Shown piece by piece: positions 22,182-29,198 of a DNA stretch of 35,041 nt. The DNA lies in NCBI GenBank assembly GCA_025964155.1, contig JAOPZJ010000206.1, positions 1-35,041 of the forward strand, written 5' to 3'. This DNA is from Solirubrobacterales bacterium (GTDB taxonomy: Bacteria > Actinomycetota > Thermoleophilia > Solirubrobacterales > Solirubrobacteraceae). Under the pieces are notes generated by a model. It made no database searches. It worked only from the letters and a program-made list of their open reading frames with translations, and had not been told where the DNA came from. Both the position numbers and the translations under genes were made by a program. Each line of letters opens with the position of its first letter. Position 1 is the first letter of the stretch.

Positions 22182-22844
22182 CTAGTGACTCGGTGCTGCC
22201 GTCGGCGGCACGCGCGACGAGCGGGAGTCGCCGTCGGTCAGCGCCTTGAGCAGCCCGGCCGCGATCGTCGCCCTGGCGCCCCAGAGCACCAGGTGGATGC
22301 CCACCAGAAGTCCGATCGCCCAGCTGGCGGAACTCGGCAGATCGACCGCGATGAGGACGCCGAGGATCAGCGAGAACAAGGCGTTGAGCCCCGTGAAGGT
22401 GGCGACCGGGGAGCCGCGGTCGCGCCAGGCACCGAGGGCGAGCAGCGCGCCGCTGGCCAGGAACCAGACCGCCAGGGCAAATGTCAGCGAGAGCGTGCCG
22501 TCGAGCGGGAAGATCACGATGTAGAGCCCGGCGACGAGGGTCAGAACCGCCTCGAAGATGCGCAGGGCCTTCGGCCCCGGCAGGCCGCCCCGAAAGCTAT
22601 GGACGAGCATCACGATGCCGGAGTAGATCAGGACCCAGCCGATGAAGATGGCGATCGTCACCGACGCGACCGCCGGGACGAGGATGGCGGCGACCCCGGC
22701 GATCATGCACAGGATCCCGGTGATCATCAGCCACTTGCGCGCCTTGCGCAGCCCTTCGGTGGTCTCCGAGATGCTTTTCACCCAGTCGGCCATCGCCTCG
22801 CTGGGCGGTGTGCTCATCGGTCCCGACGTGAATGCGGATGCCAT
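22182..22844 (-). CDS. HdeD/DUF308-family membrane protein
   Basis: The 220-residue protein has a cytosolic N-terminal helix (about 1-43) and six membrane helices in HdeD style, including ITGILCMIAGVAAILVPAVA, VTIAIFIGWVLIYSGIVMLV and SLTFALAVWFLASGALLALG. In E. coli HdeD contributes to acid resistance at high cell density. An AGGAGAG ribosome site precedes the ATG at 22844. It is upstream of the sigma factor on the same strand, with a 219-base gap containing no evident gene. Confidence 0.85.
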   Translation of the reverse strand: MASAFTSGPMSTPPSEAMADWVKSISETTEGLRKARKWLMITGILCMIAGVAAILVPAVASVTIAIFIGWVLIYSGIVMLVHSFRGGLPGPKALRIFEAVLTLVAGLYIVIFPLDGTLSLTFALAVWFLASGALLALGAWRDRGSPVATFTGLNALFSLILGVLIAVDLPSSASWAIGLLVGIHLVLWGARATIAAGLLKALTDGDSRSSRVPPTAAPSH

Positions 22845-22952
22845 GGGCTCTCTCCTAGATCGACGCCTTGGTGCCCGCAACTAGGCCGCTTGCGCCAAGA
22901 CGAAAGACCTGATCCCGACCCGAGCGCAGTTGGCTCCGATGGCGCGGCGACC

Positions 22953-22958
22953 TATAGA
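22953..22958 (+). promoter_or_regulatory. TATAGA -10 element for a leaderless start
   Basis: TATAGA lies seven bases before a GTG start at 22966, so transcription could begin at or next to the start codon. No -35 match was found at an ideal distance. Leaderless mRNAs are common in actinobacteria. Confidence 0.3.
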
Positions 22959-22965
22959 CGATGCC

Positions 22966-23232
22966 GTGAGCGAGAACGGGTCAGTGTGGCGTGAGCATCA
23001 CGGGTCCCTCGTCCGGGACGTGGAGTGCCGCGACTTCGACCAGGCGCTCGGCGTCGTCCAGTGCGTCGCGCGGGGAGCCGTCGACTACTTCCGGCGCCCG
23101 GACATGTGCATCTCGGAGTTCAACCGCGTCCGGCTGACCGTCACGAACCCACATCACGCCGGCATCACGCTCGCCGAGCGGCGCCTCGTCGAGAAGGTCG
23201 ACGCCGTCCTTGCCCGCGAAGGGCGCGGCTGA
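22966..23232 (+). CDS. Pterin-4a-carbinolamine dehydratase-like protein with altered active site
   Basis: The 88-residue protein follows the DCoH/PCD fold pattern: VRDVECRDFDQALGVVQCVA, then RPDMCISEFNRVRLTVTNP, then AGITLAERRLVEKVDAVL. In working enzymes the motif is HHPD with a later THD; here it reads RRPD and TNP, so the catalytic histidines are absent. It may instead be a structural or regulatory DCoH-fold protein. The start is uncertain: ATG at 22939 or GTG at 22966 with a TATAGA box nearby; the latter is used. It is divergent from the HdeD-like gene. Confidence 0.65.
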   Translation: MSENGSVWREHHGSLVRDVECRDFDQALGVVQCVARGAVDYFRRPDMCISEFNRVRLTVTNPHHAGITLAERRLVEKVDAVLAREGRG

Positions 23233-23315
23233 GCGTGACAGGCCGCCTGCCGCGCGGGGCGTGAACGCGCGAGAGCCGCGGATTGAGCGCCAGCGCGCCC
23301 GGGCACCCTCTCAGG

Positions 23316-24767
23316 ATGTCGGTCGACCCCGTCACGCGCATCGATGGTCTCCTCGGCCGCGCTGTCGAAGAGACCGTCCTCCGCAAACACCGCCGGCGGC
23401 TGCGGCGACTGGAGCAGGGCCACGCCGTCGATCCCGGTGGCGACGTCCTGTGGGCCGCGGGCGATCCGCCGCCCCGGGCGGGCAACCAGCTGGACGTCCT
23501 CATCGACGGGGAGCAGGCGCTGCCCGCGATCGCCGACGCGCTGGCGGCAGCGCGGTCGCACGTGCACATCACCGGCTGGCACCTGGCGGCGCATTTCGAG
23601 CTCGTGCGCGGCGAGCGCCCGGTCGTCCTCGGCGCGCTGCTGGCCGAACTGGCGCAGCGCATCGACGTGCGCGTGATGGTGTGGGCCGGCGCGCCGCTGC
23701 CGGCGTTCCACCCGACGCGCAAGGAGGTCGCCGCCGAGGTCCAGCGCCTCGTGCGCGACACCCGGATCAACTGCCAGGTCGATCCCCGCGAGCACCCGTT
23801 CCACTGCCACCACGAAAAGACGATCGTCATCGACGACGAGCTGGCGTTCGTCGGCGGGATCGACATGACCGACCTGGCGGGAGACCGGTTCGATCTCAGC
23901 GCCCATCCCGCCCGTCGCCGGCTGGGCTGGCACGACGTCGGCACGCGCCTGCGCGGCCCGGCGGTCGCCGACGTCGCCGCGCACTTCGCCACGCGCTGGC
24001 GGGAGCTCACCGGCGAGCAGCTGGCCGTCCCGGAGCCGCCGGCGCCGGCCGGTCCGAGCACGGTGCAGGTCGTACGGACCGTCGCCGAGGACATGTACGA
24101 CAGCGTGCCTAGGGGCGACTTCCGCATCCTCGAGAGCTACCTGCGCGCTCTGCGCAGCGCCCGGGAGTTCATCTACCTGGAGAATCAGTTCCTGTGGTCG
24201 CCGGAGATCGTCGAAGTGCTGGCCGCCAAGCTGCGTGACCCGCCCGGCGACGGCTTTGGCGTCGTCGTCGTGCTCCCGCGCCGCGCCAACAACGGGCAGG
24301 ACGACACCGTGGGCCAGCTCGGCCGGCTGATGGCCGCGGATGACGGCAACGACCGCCTGCTGGCGGCGACGCTGCGGTCGCGCACCGGCGGCCGGGCCGA
24401 CCCGCTCTACGTGCATGCCAAGGTCGGCATCGTCGACGACCGCTGGCTGACGATCGGCAGCGCCAACCTCAACGCGCACTCGCTCATGAACGACACCGAG
24501 ATGAACGTCGTCACCGATGACGCGGCGCTGGCACGCGACACGCGCGAGCGGTTGTGGGCCGAGCACCTCGAGCTGCCGGTGGCCGAGGTCCGCGACCGCG
24601 AGCCGCAGGCGCTCATCCGCGAGCGCTGGATCCCGATCGCTCGGGAGCAGTCGCGGCGCGAGCGCGACGGCGCCGAGCCGACGCACCGGCTCATCGCGCT
24701 GCCCGGGGTGTCACGGCGCAGCCGGCGGCTGCTCGGGCCGCTGACCGGGCTCGTGGATGACGGCTGA
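23316..24767 (+). CDS. Phospholipase D-family enzyme
   Basis: The 483-residue protein contains both catalytic HKD motifs, H166-x-K168-x4-D173 (HHEKTIVIDD) and H367-x-K369-x4-D374 (VHAKVGIVDD), each followed by GG/GSA sequences. IYLENQFLW (286-294) is the motif of genuine PLDs rather than cardiolipin synthases. No signal peptide or transmembrane helix is seen, so it is cytosolic or peripheral. It would hydrolyse phosphatidylcholine-type phospholipids or transfer phosphatidyl groups. The ATG at 23316 is preferred to a TTG 33 bases upstream. It converges on the HAD gene with eleven bases between stops. Confidence 0.92.
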   Translation: MSVDPVTRIDGLLGRAVEETVLRKHRRRLRRLEQGHAVDPGGDVLWAAGDPPPRAGNQLDVLIDGEQALPAIADALAAARSHVHITGWHLAAHFELVRGERPVVLGALLAELAQRIDVRVMVWAGAPLPAFHPTRKEVAAEVQRLVRDTRINCQVDPREHPFHCHHEKTIVIDDELAFVGGIDMTDLAGDRFDLSAHPARRRLGWHDVGTRLRGPAVADVAAHFATRWRELTGEQLAVPEPPAPAGPSTVQVVRTVAEDMYDSVPRGDFRILESYLRALRSAREFIYLENQFLWSPEIVEVLAAKLRDPPGDGFGVVVVLPRRANNGQDDTVGQLGRLMAADDGNDRLLAATLRSRTGGRADPLYVHAKVGIVDDRWLTIGSANLNAHSLMNDTEMNVVTDDAALARDTRERLWAEHLELPVAEVRDREPQALIRERWIPIAREQSRRERDGAEPTHRLIALPGVSRRSRRLLGPLTGLVDDG

Positions 24768-24778
24768 CCCCAGGCCGC

Positions 24779-25444
24779 CTACGCCGTCGTCCCCAGCGGG
24801 GTGTCGTCGATCGCGTCCGCAAGGTCAATGATCGAGTCAAAGACGCACGCCGCGCCGGCCTCCTGCAGTTCAGCGCCCGAGAAGCCACCGGTGCGCACCG
24901 CAATCGTCACGACGCCGGCGCGTCTGGCCGCCTCGACATCCCAGGGGGTGTCACCGACCATCACCGCACCGCCATCCCGACCGCCGAGCCGGTCGAGCGC
25001 GGCGCACACGAGGTCCGGATGCGGCTTCGTCCGCCGCACGTCCGCGGCGGACGTCCAGCCGTCGATGTGTGGCCGCGCGTCCAACAGGTCCAGGTAGTGG
25101 TCGAGCTCCCGCGCCTTGGCCGAGCTGGCCAGGACGATCCGGTGCCCCCTGCGACGCAACTCGTTGATGAGATCGTGGGCCCCTTCCAGCGGCGCGACCG
25201 TCGGCATCGCCGCCAGATACAGCGCGGTCTCGGCGGCGCGCACCGCTTCCCCGTGCGCCTGGTCGAACGCCGCGTCCGTGAGCGCGCTGACGAGCTGGTC
25301 CCCACCCATCCCCATGTGCCGGTGCACCCGCCACACCGGCAAGTGGACGCCGTGCTGGCGGAAGGCCTCATACCAACAAAGCGCGTGCTGGTAGTTCGTG
25401 TCGACCAGCGTGCCGTCGATGTCCAGGATGGCGGCGGGGGGCAT
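24779..25444 (-). CDS. HAD-superfamily phosphatase (subfamily IA)
   Basis: The 221-residue protein has HAD motif I DIDGT (Asp8 nucleophile, Asp10), motif II in VLASSAKARE, motif III Lys in RTKPHPDLV, and motif IV GDTPWDVEAA. The helical cap (about 15-85) and the overall length match phosphoglycolate phosphatase/beta-phosphoglucomutase-like enzymes. It hydrolyses a small phosphorylated metabolite; the substrate is not evident. A GTCCCAC precedes the ATG, so the ribosome site is weak. Confidence 0.88.
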   Translation of the reverse strand: MPPAAILDIDGTLVDTNYQHALCWYEAFRQHGVHLPVWRVHRHMGMGGDQLVSALTDAAFDQAHGEAVRAAETALYLAAMPTVAPLEGAHDLINELRRRGHRIVLASSAKARELDHYLDLLDARPHIDGWTSAADVRRTKPHPDLVCAALDRLGGRDGGAVMVGDTPWDVEAARRAGVVTIAVRTGGFSGAELQEAGAACVFDSIIDLADAIDDTPLGTTA

Positions 25445-25522
25445 GTCCCACCGCTGCCCGCAGCCGCGGTCGGATAAGCCTCCGGCTGTCCGCGACGTGT
25501 CGAACGCGACGCCCAGCGGGGA

Positions 25523-25711
25523 CTACCAGGGAGAGCCCGGGGCGATCCCGGAGCTCGGCGGCTCGCGCTCGGGCTCGGGCTCCCCAGCGTCTGGGTCCGC
25601 GGGCTCGGGCTCGGTCGACGGCGGCTGCGTGGGCAGCGTCCGCTGACGCAGGGGCGGCGGCGCCATGGCCGGGTTGGGGATCTCGGTGACTTTCGCGGGG
25701 TAGGTGGTCAT
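25523..25711 (-). CDS. Small Pro/Glu-rich hypothetical protein
   Basis: The 62-residue ORF starts MTTYPAKVTEIPNPAMAPPP and continues with an acidic, proline-rich low-complexity tail of E-P-E-P type repeats. A GAGGAGC ribosome site six bases before the ATG supports translation. It has no fold that can be recognised and is likely disordered. It follows the decayed nitrilase on the same strand. Confidence 0.5.
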   Translation of the reverse strand: MTTYPAKVTEIPNPAMAPPPLRQRTLPTQPPSTEPEPADPDAGEPEPEREPPSSGIAPGSPW

Positions 25712-25744
25712 GAACGCTCCTCGGGAAACAATGGGGGTCATCCA

Positions 25745-26027
25745 TGAACGTGCCCGGGACATCGCACATCACGCTCGTACATCGGTCCGGTGACGGCGGC
25801 CGCTGCGCCGCGGGCAAGCTGGGCCGGCTCGCCGCTCAGGCGACGGGCGCGGCGCCGTCGGGCGGCAGCGGCACATCGCCAGAGCATCGACGAAGCCCAT
25901 GCCCGTCGTGAAGAACTCTGGCAGGACGATCCACTCCGCTCCCGCTGCGCCGCCTCGTCGCCGAGCGTCGCAGATTCTCAAAGACGTCAGCGACGACGGG
26001 CTCCAGCTGGACGGCGGCAACCCTCAT
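25745..26027 (-). pseudogene. Decayed nitrilase/carbon-nitrogen hydrolase N-terminal remnant
   Basis: The ATG at 26027 begins MRVAAVQLEPVVADVFENLR, a classic carbon-nitrogen hydrolase start. The next segment is in other frames: LGDEAA in one, then GAEWIVLPEFFTTGMGFVDA (containing the catalytic Glu of PEF) in a second, then DVPLPPDGAAPVA back in the first. A LARGAAAAVTGP-like piece follows in yet another. The Lys and Cys of the catalytic triad and the C-terminal two thirds are missing. At least three frameshifts and a large deletion are needed, so this is a pseudogene, ten bases after a small intact gene. Confidence 0.75.
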
Positions 26028-26037
26028 CGCCGTGCGC

Positions 26038-26253
26038 TCAGGACGCGGTCGGCGGGAAATCGCCGGCGACGCGCGGGCGCCGGCGGTCCCGGACGGTCCG
26101 CTGCGTGCCCTCCGGAGTGCTGGCCCCACGGGACCGCCGCTCGCTCCCGCGGCGGTCCACGATGACCTCCACGTTCGGGTCGTCGGCGTAGTAGACGACA
26201 AGCTTGTCGAACAGCTCGCCGGCCAGCGGCTCGGGGACGACGCAGTAGATCAT
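26038..26253 (-). CDS. Conserved-type small hypothetical protein
   Basis: The 71-residue protein starts MIYCVVPEPLAGELFDKLVV and continues with YYADDPNVEVIVDRRGSERR, then a basic low-complexity middle and DRRRPRVAGDFPP. The beta-alpha-beta opening with a DRR pair is a pattern seen in small proteins of this lineage (from general familiarity, not a search). A GAGGT ribosome site precedes the ATG. It probably led an operon with the now decayed nitrilase. Confidence 0.6.
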   Translation of the reverse strand: MIYCVVPEPLAGELFDKLVVYYADDPNVEVIVDRRGSERRSRGASTPEGTQRTVRDRRRPRVAGDFPPTAS

Positions 26254-26286
26254 CGGTGAGTACCTCGGGACATCGTGGACCGGACC

Positions 26287-27087
26287 CTACGCAAGCTCGG
26301 CCAGCGGGTGCAAGAACCCACCCTCGTCGGCGGTCGCACTGGGGGCGCGATCCTCCTCCGGAAGCTCCGACAACTCGGTGCCCTGGTTGGTCACACGCAC
26401 GCCCGAGGCCTCGTCGCCGAGGTCCACCTCGTAGCGGTACCAGCTGAGCTCCCAGGCCACGACGATGGTCACGACGCTGCCTTCCGTGGCGGACGGGCGA
26501 GCGCTGACGATCGGACTGCCGAGCGAGCGCGCCACGCCGGCGACGGTGCGCGTGTGGACGCCGACGTTGAACACCTCCAGGGCACGGGCGACCTTGCGCT
26601 CGGCGTTGGTCGGGACGGCACTGATGCCACGGTCGCGCGGCGCGTCGTCCGCGTGGGGCGGGACGACCGCGCGTTGCGCCGGTGCCGGAACGGGCGCCGG
26701 GACGGGGGCGGTGGGCGGCGCTGGGTCCGGCTCGGGCGCAACCCGGTCTGCGGGCACGGGCTCGTCGACGAACCCGGCACCTGGGTCATAGTGATCGGGG
26801 TCGTAGGAGGCCGGGTCGTAGGCAGGCGCGGCGCTTGGGCGCACGTCGCCGTCACCGCGCTCGGCGCGGCGGGAGCGCAGGCGGCCCAGGAGCGACCGCG
26901 CCGACCCGCGCTCGACGGTGCGCGGGCCCAGCGCGTCGTCCAGGCCCTCGCGGATCCAGCCCTCGTGCATCGCGCGCGTGGTGCACAGCTCGCAGACGGT
27001 GCGGCGAGACCCGCCGTGCAGGAACACGTCGGCGTTCTCGCCACGCAAGAGGGTGCGGCCGCAGACGTCGCAGCTGACGACGGCCAT
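26287..27087 (-). CDS. Zinc-ribbon protein with disordered linker
   Basis: The 266-residue protein begins with a four-cysteine zinc ribbon (Cys6, Cys9, Cys32, Cys35: SCDVCGRT and VCELCTTR). A Pro/Ala-rich linker with repeats such as YDPASYDPDHYDP and PVPAPVPAPA follows at about 90-160. The folded C-terminal domain (about 165-250) contains ARALEVFNVGVHTRTVAGVA and a strand pair VVTIVVAWELSWYRYEVDL. It is downstream of the FliA/WhiG-type sigma factor on the same strand (70-base gap). It could be a DNA- or RNAP-binding partner of that sigma factor (inference). The ATG at 27087 starts the ribbon; an extended frame upstream is not coding. Confidence 0.75.
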   Translation of the reverse strand: MAVVSCDVCGRTLLRGENADVFLHGGSRRTVCELCTTRAMHEGWIREGLDDALGPRTVERGSARSLLGRLRSRRAERGDGDVRPSAAPAYDPASYDPDHYDPGAGFVDEPVPADRVAPEPDPAPPTAPVPAPVPAPAQRAVVPPHADDAPRDRGISAVPTNAERKVARALEVFNVGVHTRTVAGVARSLGSPIVSARPSATEGSVVTIVVAWELSWYRYEVDLGDEASGVRVTNQGTELSELPEEDRAPSATADEGGFLHPLAELA

Positions 27088-27157
27088 GTTCGTGACGATG
27101 GTCTTCCGGTTCAAGGCGGCACGGACAGTAGCACCGGCGTGCTGCCCGGCAGCCGCC

Positions 27158-27937
27158 TCAGCGGTCGTCGTCGCTGAGCCGGGAGCGCAGCCGCAGGACG
27201 GCCTTGGTGTGCAGCTGCGAGATACGCGACTCGGTGACACCGAGCACCTCACCGATCTCGCGCAGAGTCAGGTTTTCGTAGTAGTAGAGCGCCACGACGA
27301 GCTTCTCCCGCTCGGGCAGACGCGCGATCGCATCGGCCACGCGGTCCTTGAGCTCGGTCTGGTCCATGACCGCCGCGGGGTCCGGCGCGCCGGGGTCCTG
27401 GAGCGTGTCCAGCAGCGAGACCTGATCGCCGGACGCATCGCCGACGGTCCACAGCTCGTCCAGCGCGGCGATCGTCGAGTTGGAGATCTGCAGCAGCGAC
27501 GCGAGAAAGTCCGGAACCGTGACCTCCAGCTCGACCGCCATCTCCTCGTCGGTGGGTGCGCGCTGCAGCCGGTGCTCGAGCTTGGCGTTGGCGCGCTCGA
27601 TCTCGCGGGCCTTGGCGCGGACGGACCGCGGCACCCAGTCCAGCGAGCGCAACTCGTCGATGATCGCGCCCTTGATGCGCGTGATCGCGTAGGTCTCGAA
27701 CTTGATCTCGCGCTCGAGCTCGAAGCGCTCGATCGCGTTGATGAGCCCGACGAGCCCGTAGGAGATGAGGTCGGCCTCCTCCACGTGTGCCGGCAACCCC
27801 GAGGCCATGCGACCCGAGACGTACTTGACCAGCGGTGAATAGGCGACCACGAGCCGCTCGCGAGCGCGCTCATCCCCAGAGGACTTGTAGCGACGCCACA
27901 TGTCCTTGAGTTCGATGGCCTTGACGTTGGTCTCCAC
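27158..27937 (-). CDS. FliA/WhiG-family RNA polymerase sigma factor
   Basis: The 259-residue sigma-28-type factor has region 2 (LVVAYSPLVKYVSGRMASGL, then ADLISYGLVGLINAIERFEL and TYAITRIKGAIIDELRSLDW), region 3 (RAKAREIERANAKLEHRLQR) and region 4 (LPEREKLVVALYYYENLTLR, then EIGEVLGVTESRISQLHTKA). In Streptomyces WhiG drives sporulation genes; FliA drives flagellar genes. Neither set is visible here, so its regulon is unknown. A CAGGAGAG ribosome site precedes the ATG. It follows the Xer gene by 21 bases, so both are probably in one operon. Confidence 0.95.
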   Translation of the reverse strand: METNVKAIELKDMWRRYKSSGDERARERLVVAYSPLVKYVSGRMASGLPAHVEEADLISYGLVGLINAIERFELEREIKFETYAITRIKGAIIDELRSLDWVPRSVRAKAREIERANAKLEHRLQRAPTDEEMAVELEVTVPDFLASLLQISNSTIAALDELWTVGDASGDQVSLLDTLQDPGAPDPAAVMDQTELKDRVADAIARLPEREKLVVALYYYENLTLREIGEVLGVTESRISQLHTKAVLRLRSRLSDDDR

Positions 27938-27958
27938 GAAAGTGCTCTCCTGCTGCGC

Positions 27959-28855
27959 TTAAGCCCGAGGATGGGCGTTGGCATACGCCAGACGCAGCCG
28001 GGCGGACTCTACACGGGTGTAGATCTGCGTCGTACTGATCGAGCTGTGCCCGAGCAGCTCCTGAATTGACCGCAGGTCGGCGCCGCCGTCCAGCAGGTGG
28101 GTGGCGAACGAGTGACGCAGCGCGTGCGGCGACACGCCGCCCTGCAGCTCGGCCTGACGCGTCCAGACGCGCAGCCGGCGGCGGACGTCGGAGGTCGACA
28201 GCCGGCGGCCCGTCTTGGAGAGGAACAGCGCCTCTTCGCCGTCCTGGCGGTACAGGACCGGGCGAGCCCGGTCCAGGTACCGGCTGATGGCCTGCGCGGC
28301 GTACTCACCGAGCGGGACGAACCGGGTCTTGGACCCCTTGCCCTCCACCCGCAGCTGCTCGGCGTCGAAGTCGACCGCCCCGGCGTTCAGGTCCACGAGC
28401 TCCTCGGCGCGCAGTCCACCGCCGTAGGCCACCTCCAGGAGCGCACGGTCACGCACCTGCAAAGGCGTGGACGTCGGAATGCGATCCAGCAACCGCGCCA
28501 GCTCGTCGGGCTTCAGGACCCGCGGCAGCTTCTGCTGGGCCTTCGGGGAGGCCATGAGGTCTGCCGGGTTCTGCGGGATCTGGCCGTGCTCGCGCAGCAC
28601 GCGAAAGAAGGCACGCAGGGCGGCCAGCTTGCGTGTCACGCTGGCGTTCTGGATACCCGCCTCGGACAGGTGCTGCGCGTAGCGGCGCAGCGTTCGCAGC
28701 ACCACCGCGCCCGGCTCCACGTCGTGCGCGGCGCTCCAGGCGGCGAACTGCCCGAGATCGGTGGCGTAGGCGCGCCGCGTCTTCTCGGCCATCCCACGAC
28801 GGTGCAGGTCCGCGTCGAAGAGGGCAAGCGCATCGCGCCAGACGGGCGGCAGCAT
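27959..28855 (-). CDS. XerC/XerD-type tyrosine recombinase
   Basis: The 298-residue site-specific recombinase has the complete catalytic set: Arg149 (GGGLRAEEL), Lys173 (EGKGSKTR), His244 and Arg247 (SPHALRH), His270 (LLGH) and the nucleophile Tyr279 (TTQIYTRV). The N-terminal SAM-like core-binding domain covers about 1-100. Length and the HALRHSFATHLL motif are those of chromosome-dimer-resolving XerC/XerD, not phage integrases. A GAGG lies before the ATG at 28855; an alternative start at 28879 would overlap the start of the divergent gene. It leads an operon with the sigma factor. Confidence 0.92.
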   Translation of the reverse strand: MLPPVWRDALALFDADLHRRGMAEKTRRAYATDLGQFAAWSAAHDVEPGAVVLRTLRRYAQHLSEAGIQNASVTRKLAALRAFFRVLREHGQIPQNPADLMASPKAQQKLPRVLKPDELARLLDRIPTSTPLQVRDRALLEVAYGGGLRAEELVDLNAGAVDFDAEQLRVEGKGSKTRFVPLGEYAAQAISRYLDRARPVLYRQDGEEALFLSKTGRRLSTSDVRRRLRVWTRQAELQGGVSPHALRHSFATHLLDGGADLRSIQELLGHSSISTTQIYTRVESARLRLAYANAHPRA

Positions 28856-28863
28856 ACCGCCTC

Positions 28864-28869
28864 TATTCT
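28864..28869 (+). promoter_or_regulatory. TATTCT -10 element for a leaderless start
   Basis: TATTCT is eight bases before the ATG at 28878, placing a transcription start at or beside the start codon. No ribosome site is present there, which fits a leaderless mRNA. The -35 region is not distinct. Confidence 0.3.
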
Positions 28870-28877
28870 CGCTGGTC

Positions 28878-29165
28878 ATGGCCTTGTTCTTCATCGACAC
28901 GGCGACCGGTCAGGTCGCAACGCAGCACCAGCTCGTGGCCGCCGGCATCGCACCCCAGGACGGCGTGCCGCCGCGCCCGTGGTTCCGGATACAGGGCACG
29001 GGTGATGCGACCACCATGTGGTACGCGGTGATGCGACGCCAGGAGAAGGGGATCTTCATCGGATCGCTGGTCTTTCGCCACACCCCCCACCACTCCCTCC
29101 TGCTGAAGCGTGGCTGGGAGGAAATCGCCGTGGATGAGATCCGCGCCGTGCAGCCCCAGCGCTGA
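28878..29165 (+). CDS. Small hypothetical protein divergent from xer
   Basis: The 95-residue protein starts MALFFIDTATGQVATQHQLV and contains GTGDATTMWYAVMRRQEKGI, then SLVFRHTPHHSLLLKRGWEE. Predicted structure is mostly beta with a C-terminal helix. It has no known motif. It has no ribosome site but a TATTCT box at 28864, suggesting leaderless expression. Its start lies at or within the longer version of the divergent xer frame. It converges on the L,D-transpeptidase. Confidence 0.6.
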   Translation: MALFFIDTATGQVATQHQLVAAGIAPQDGVPPRPWFRIQGTGDATTMWYAVMRRQEKGIFIGSLVFRHTPHHSLLLKRGWEEIAVDEIRAVQPQR

Positions 29166-29198
29166 TGGCTGCGCGGCCTGGCCGACGACGCTCAGCGC

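Noticed and set aside
27959-28855. Phage integrase marking a prophage or integrative element
   Set aside because: Length, motif spacing and HALRHSFATHLL are those of housekeeping XerC/XerD; no tRNA, attachment-site repeat or phage structural genes are nearby.
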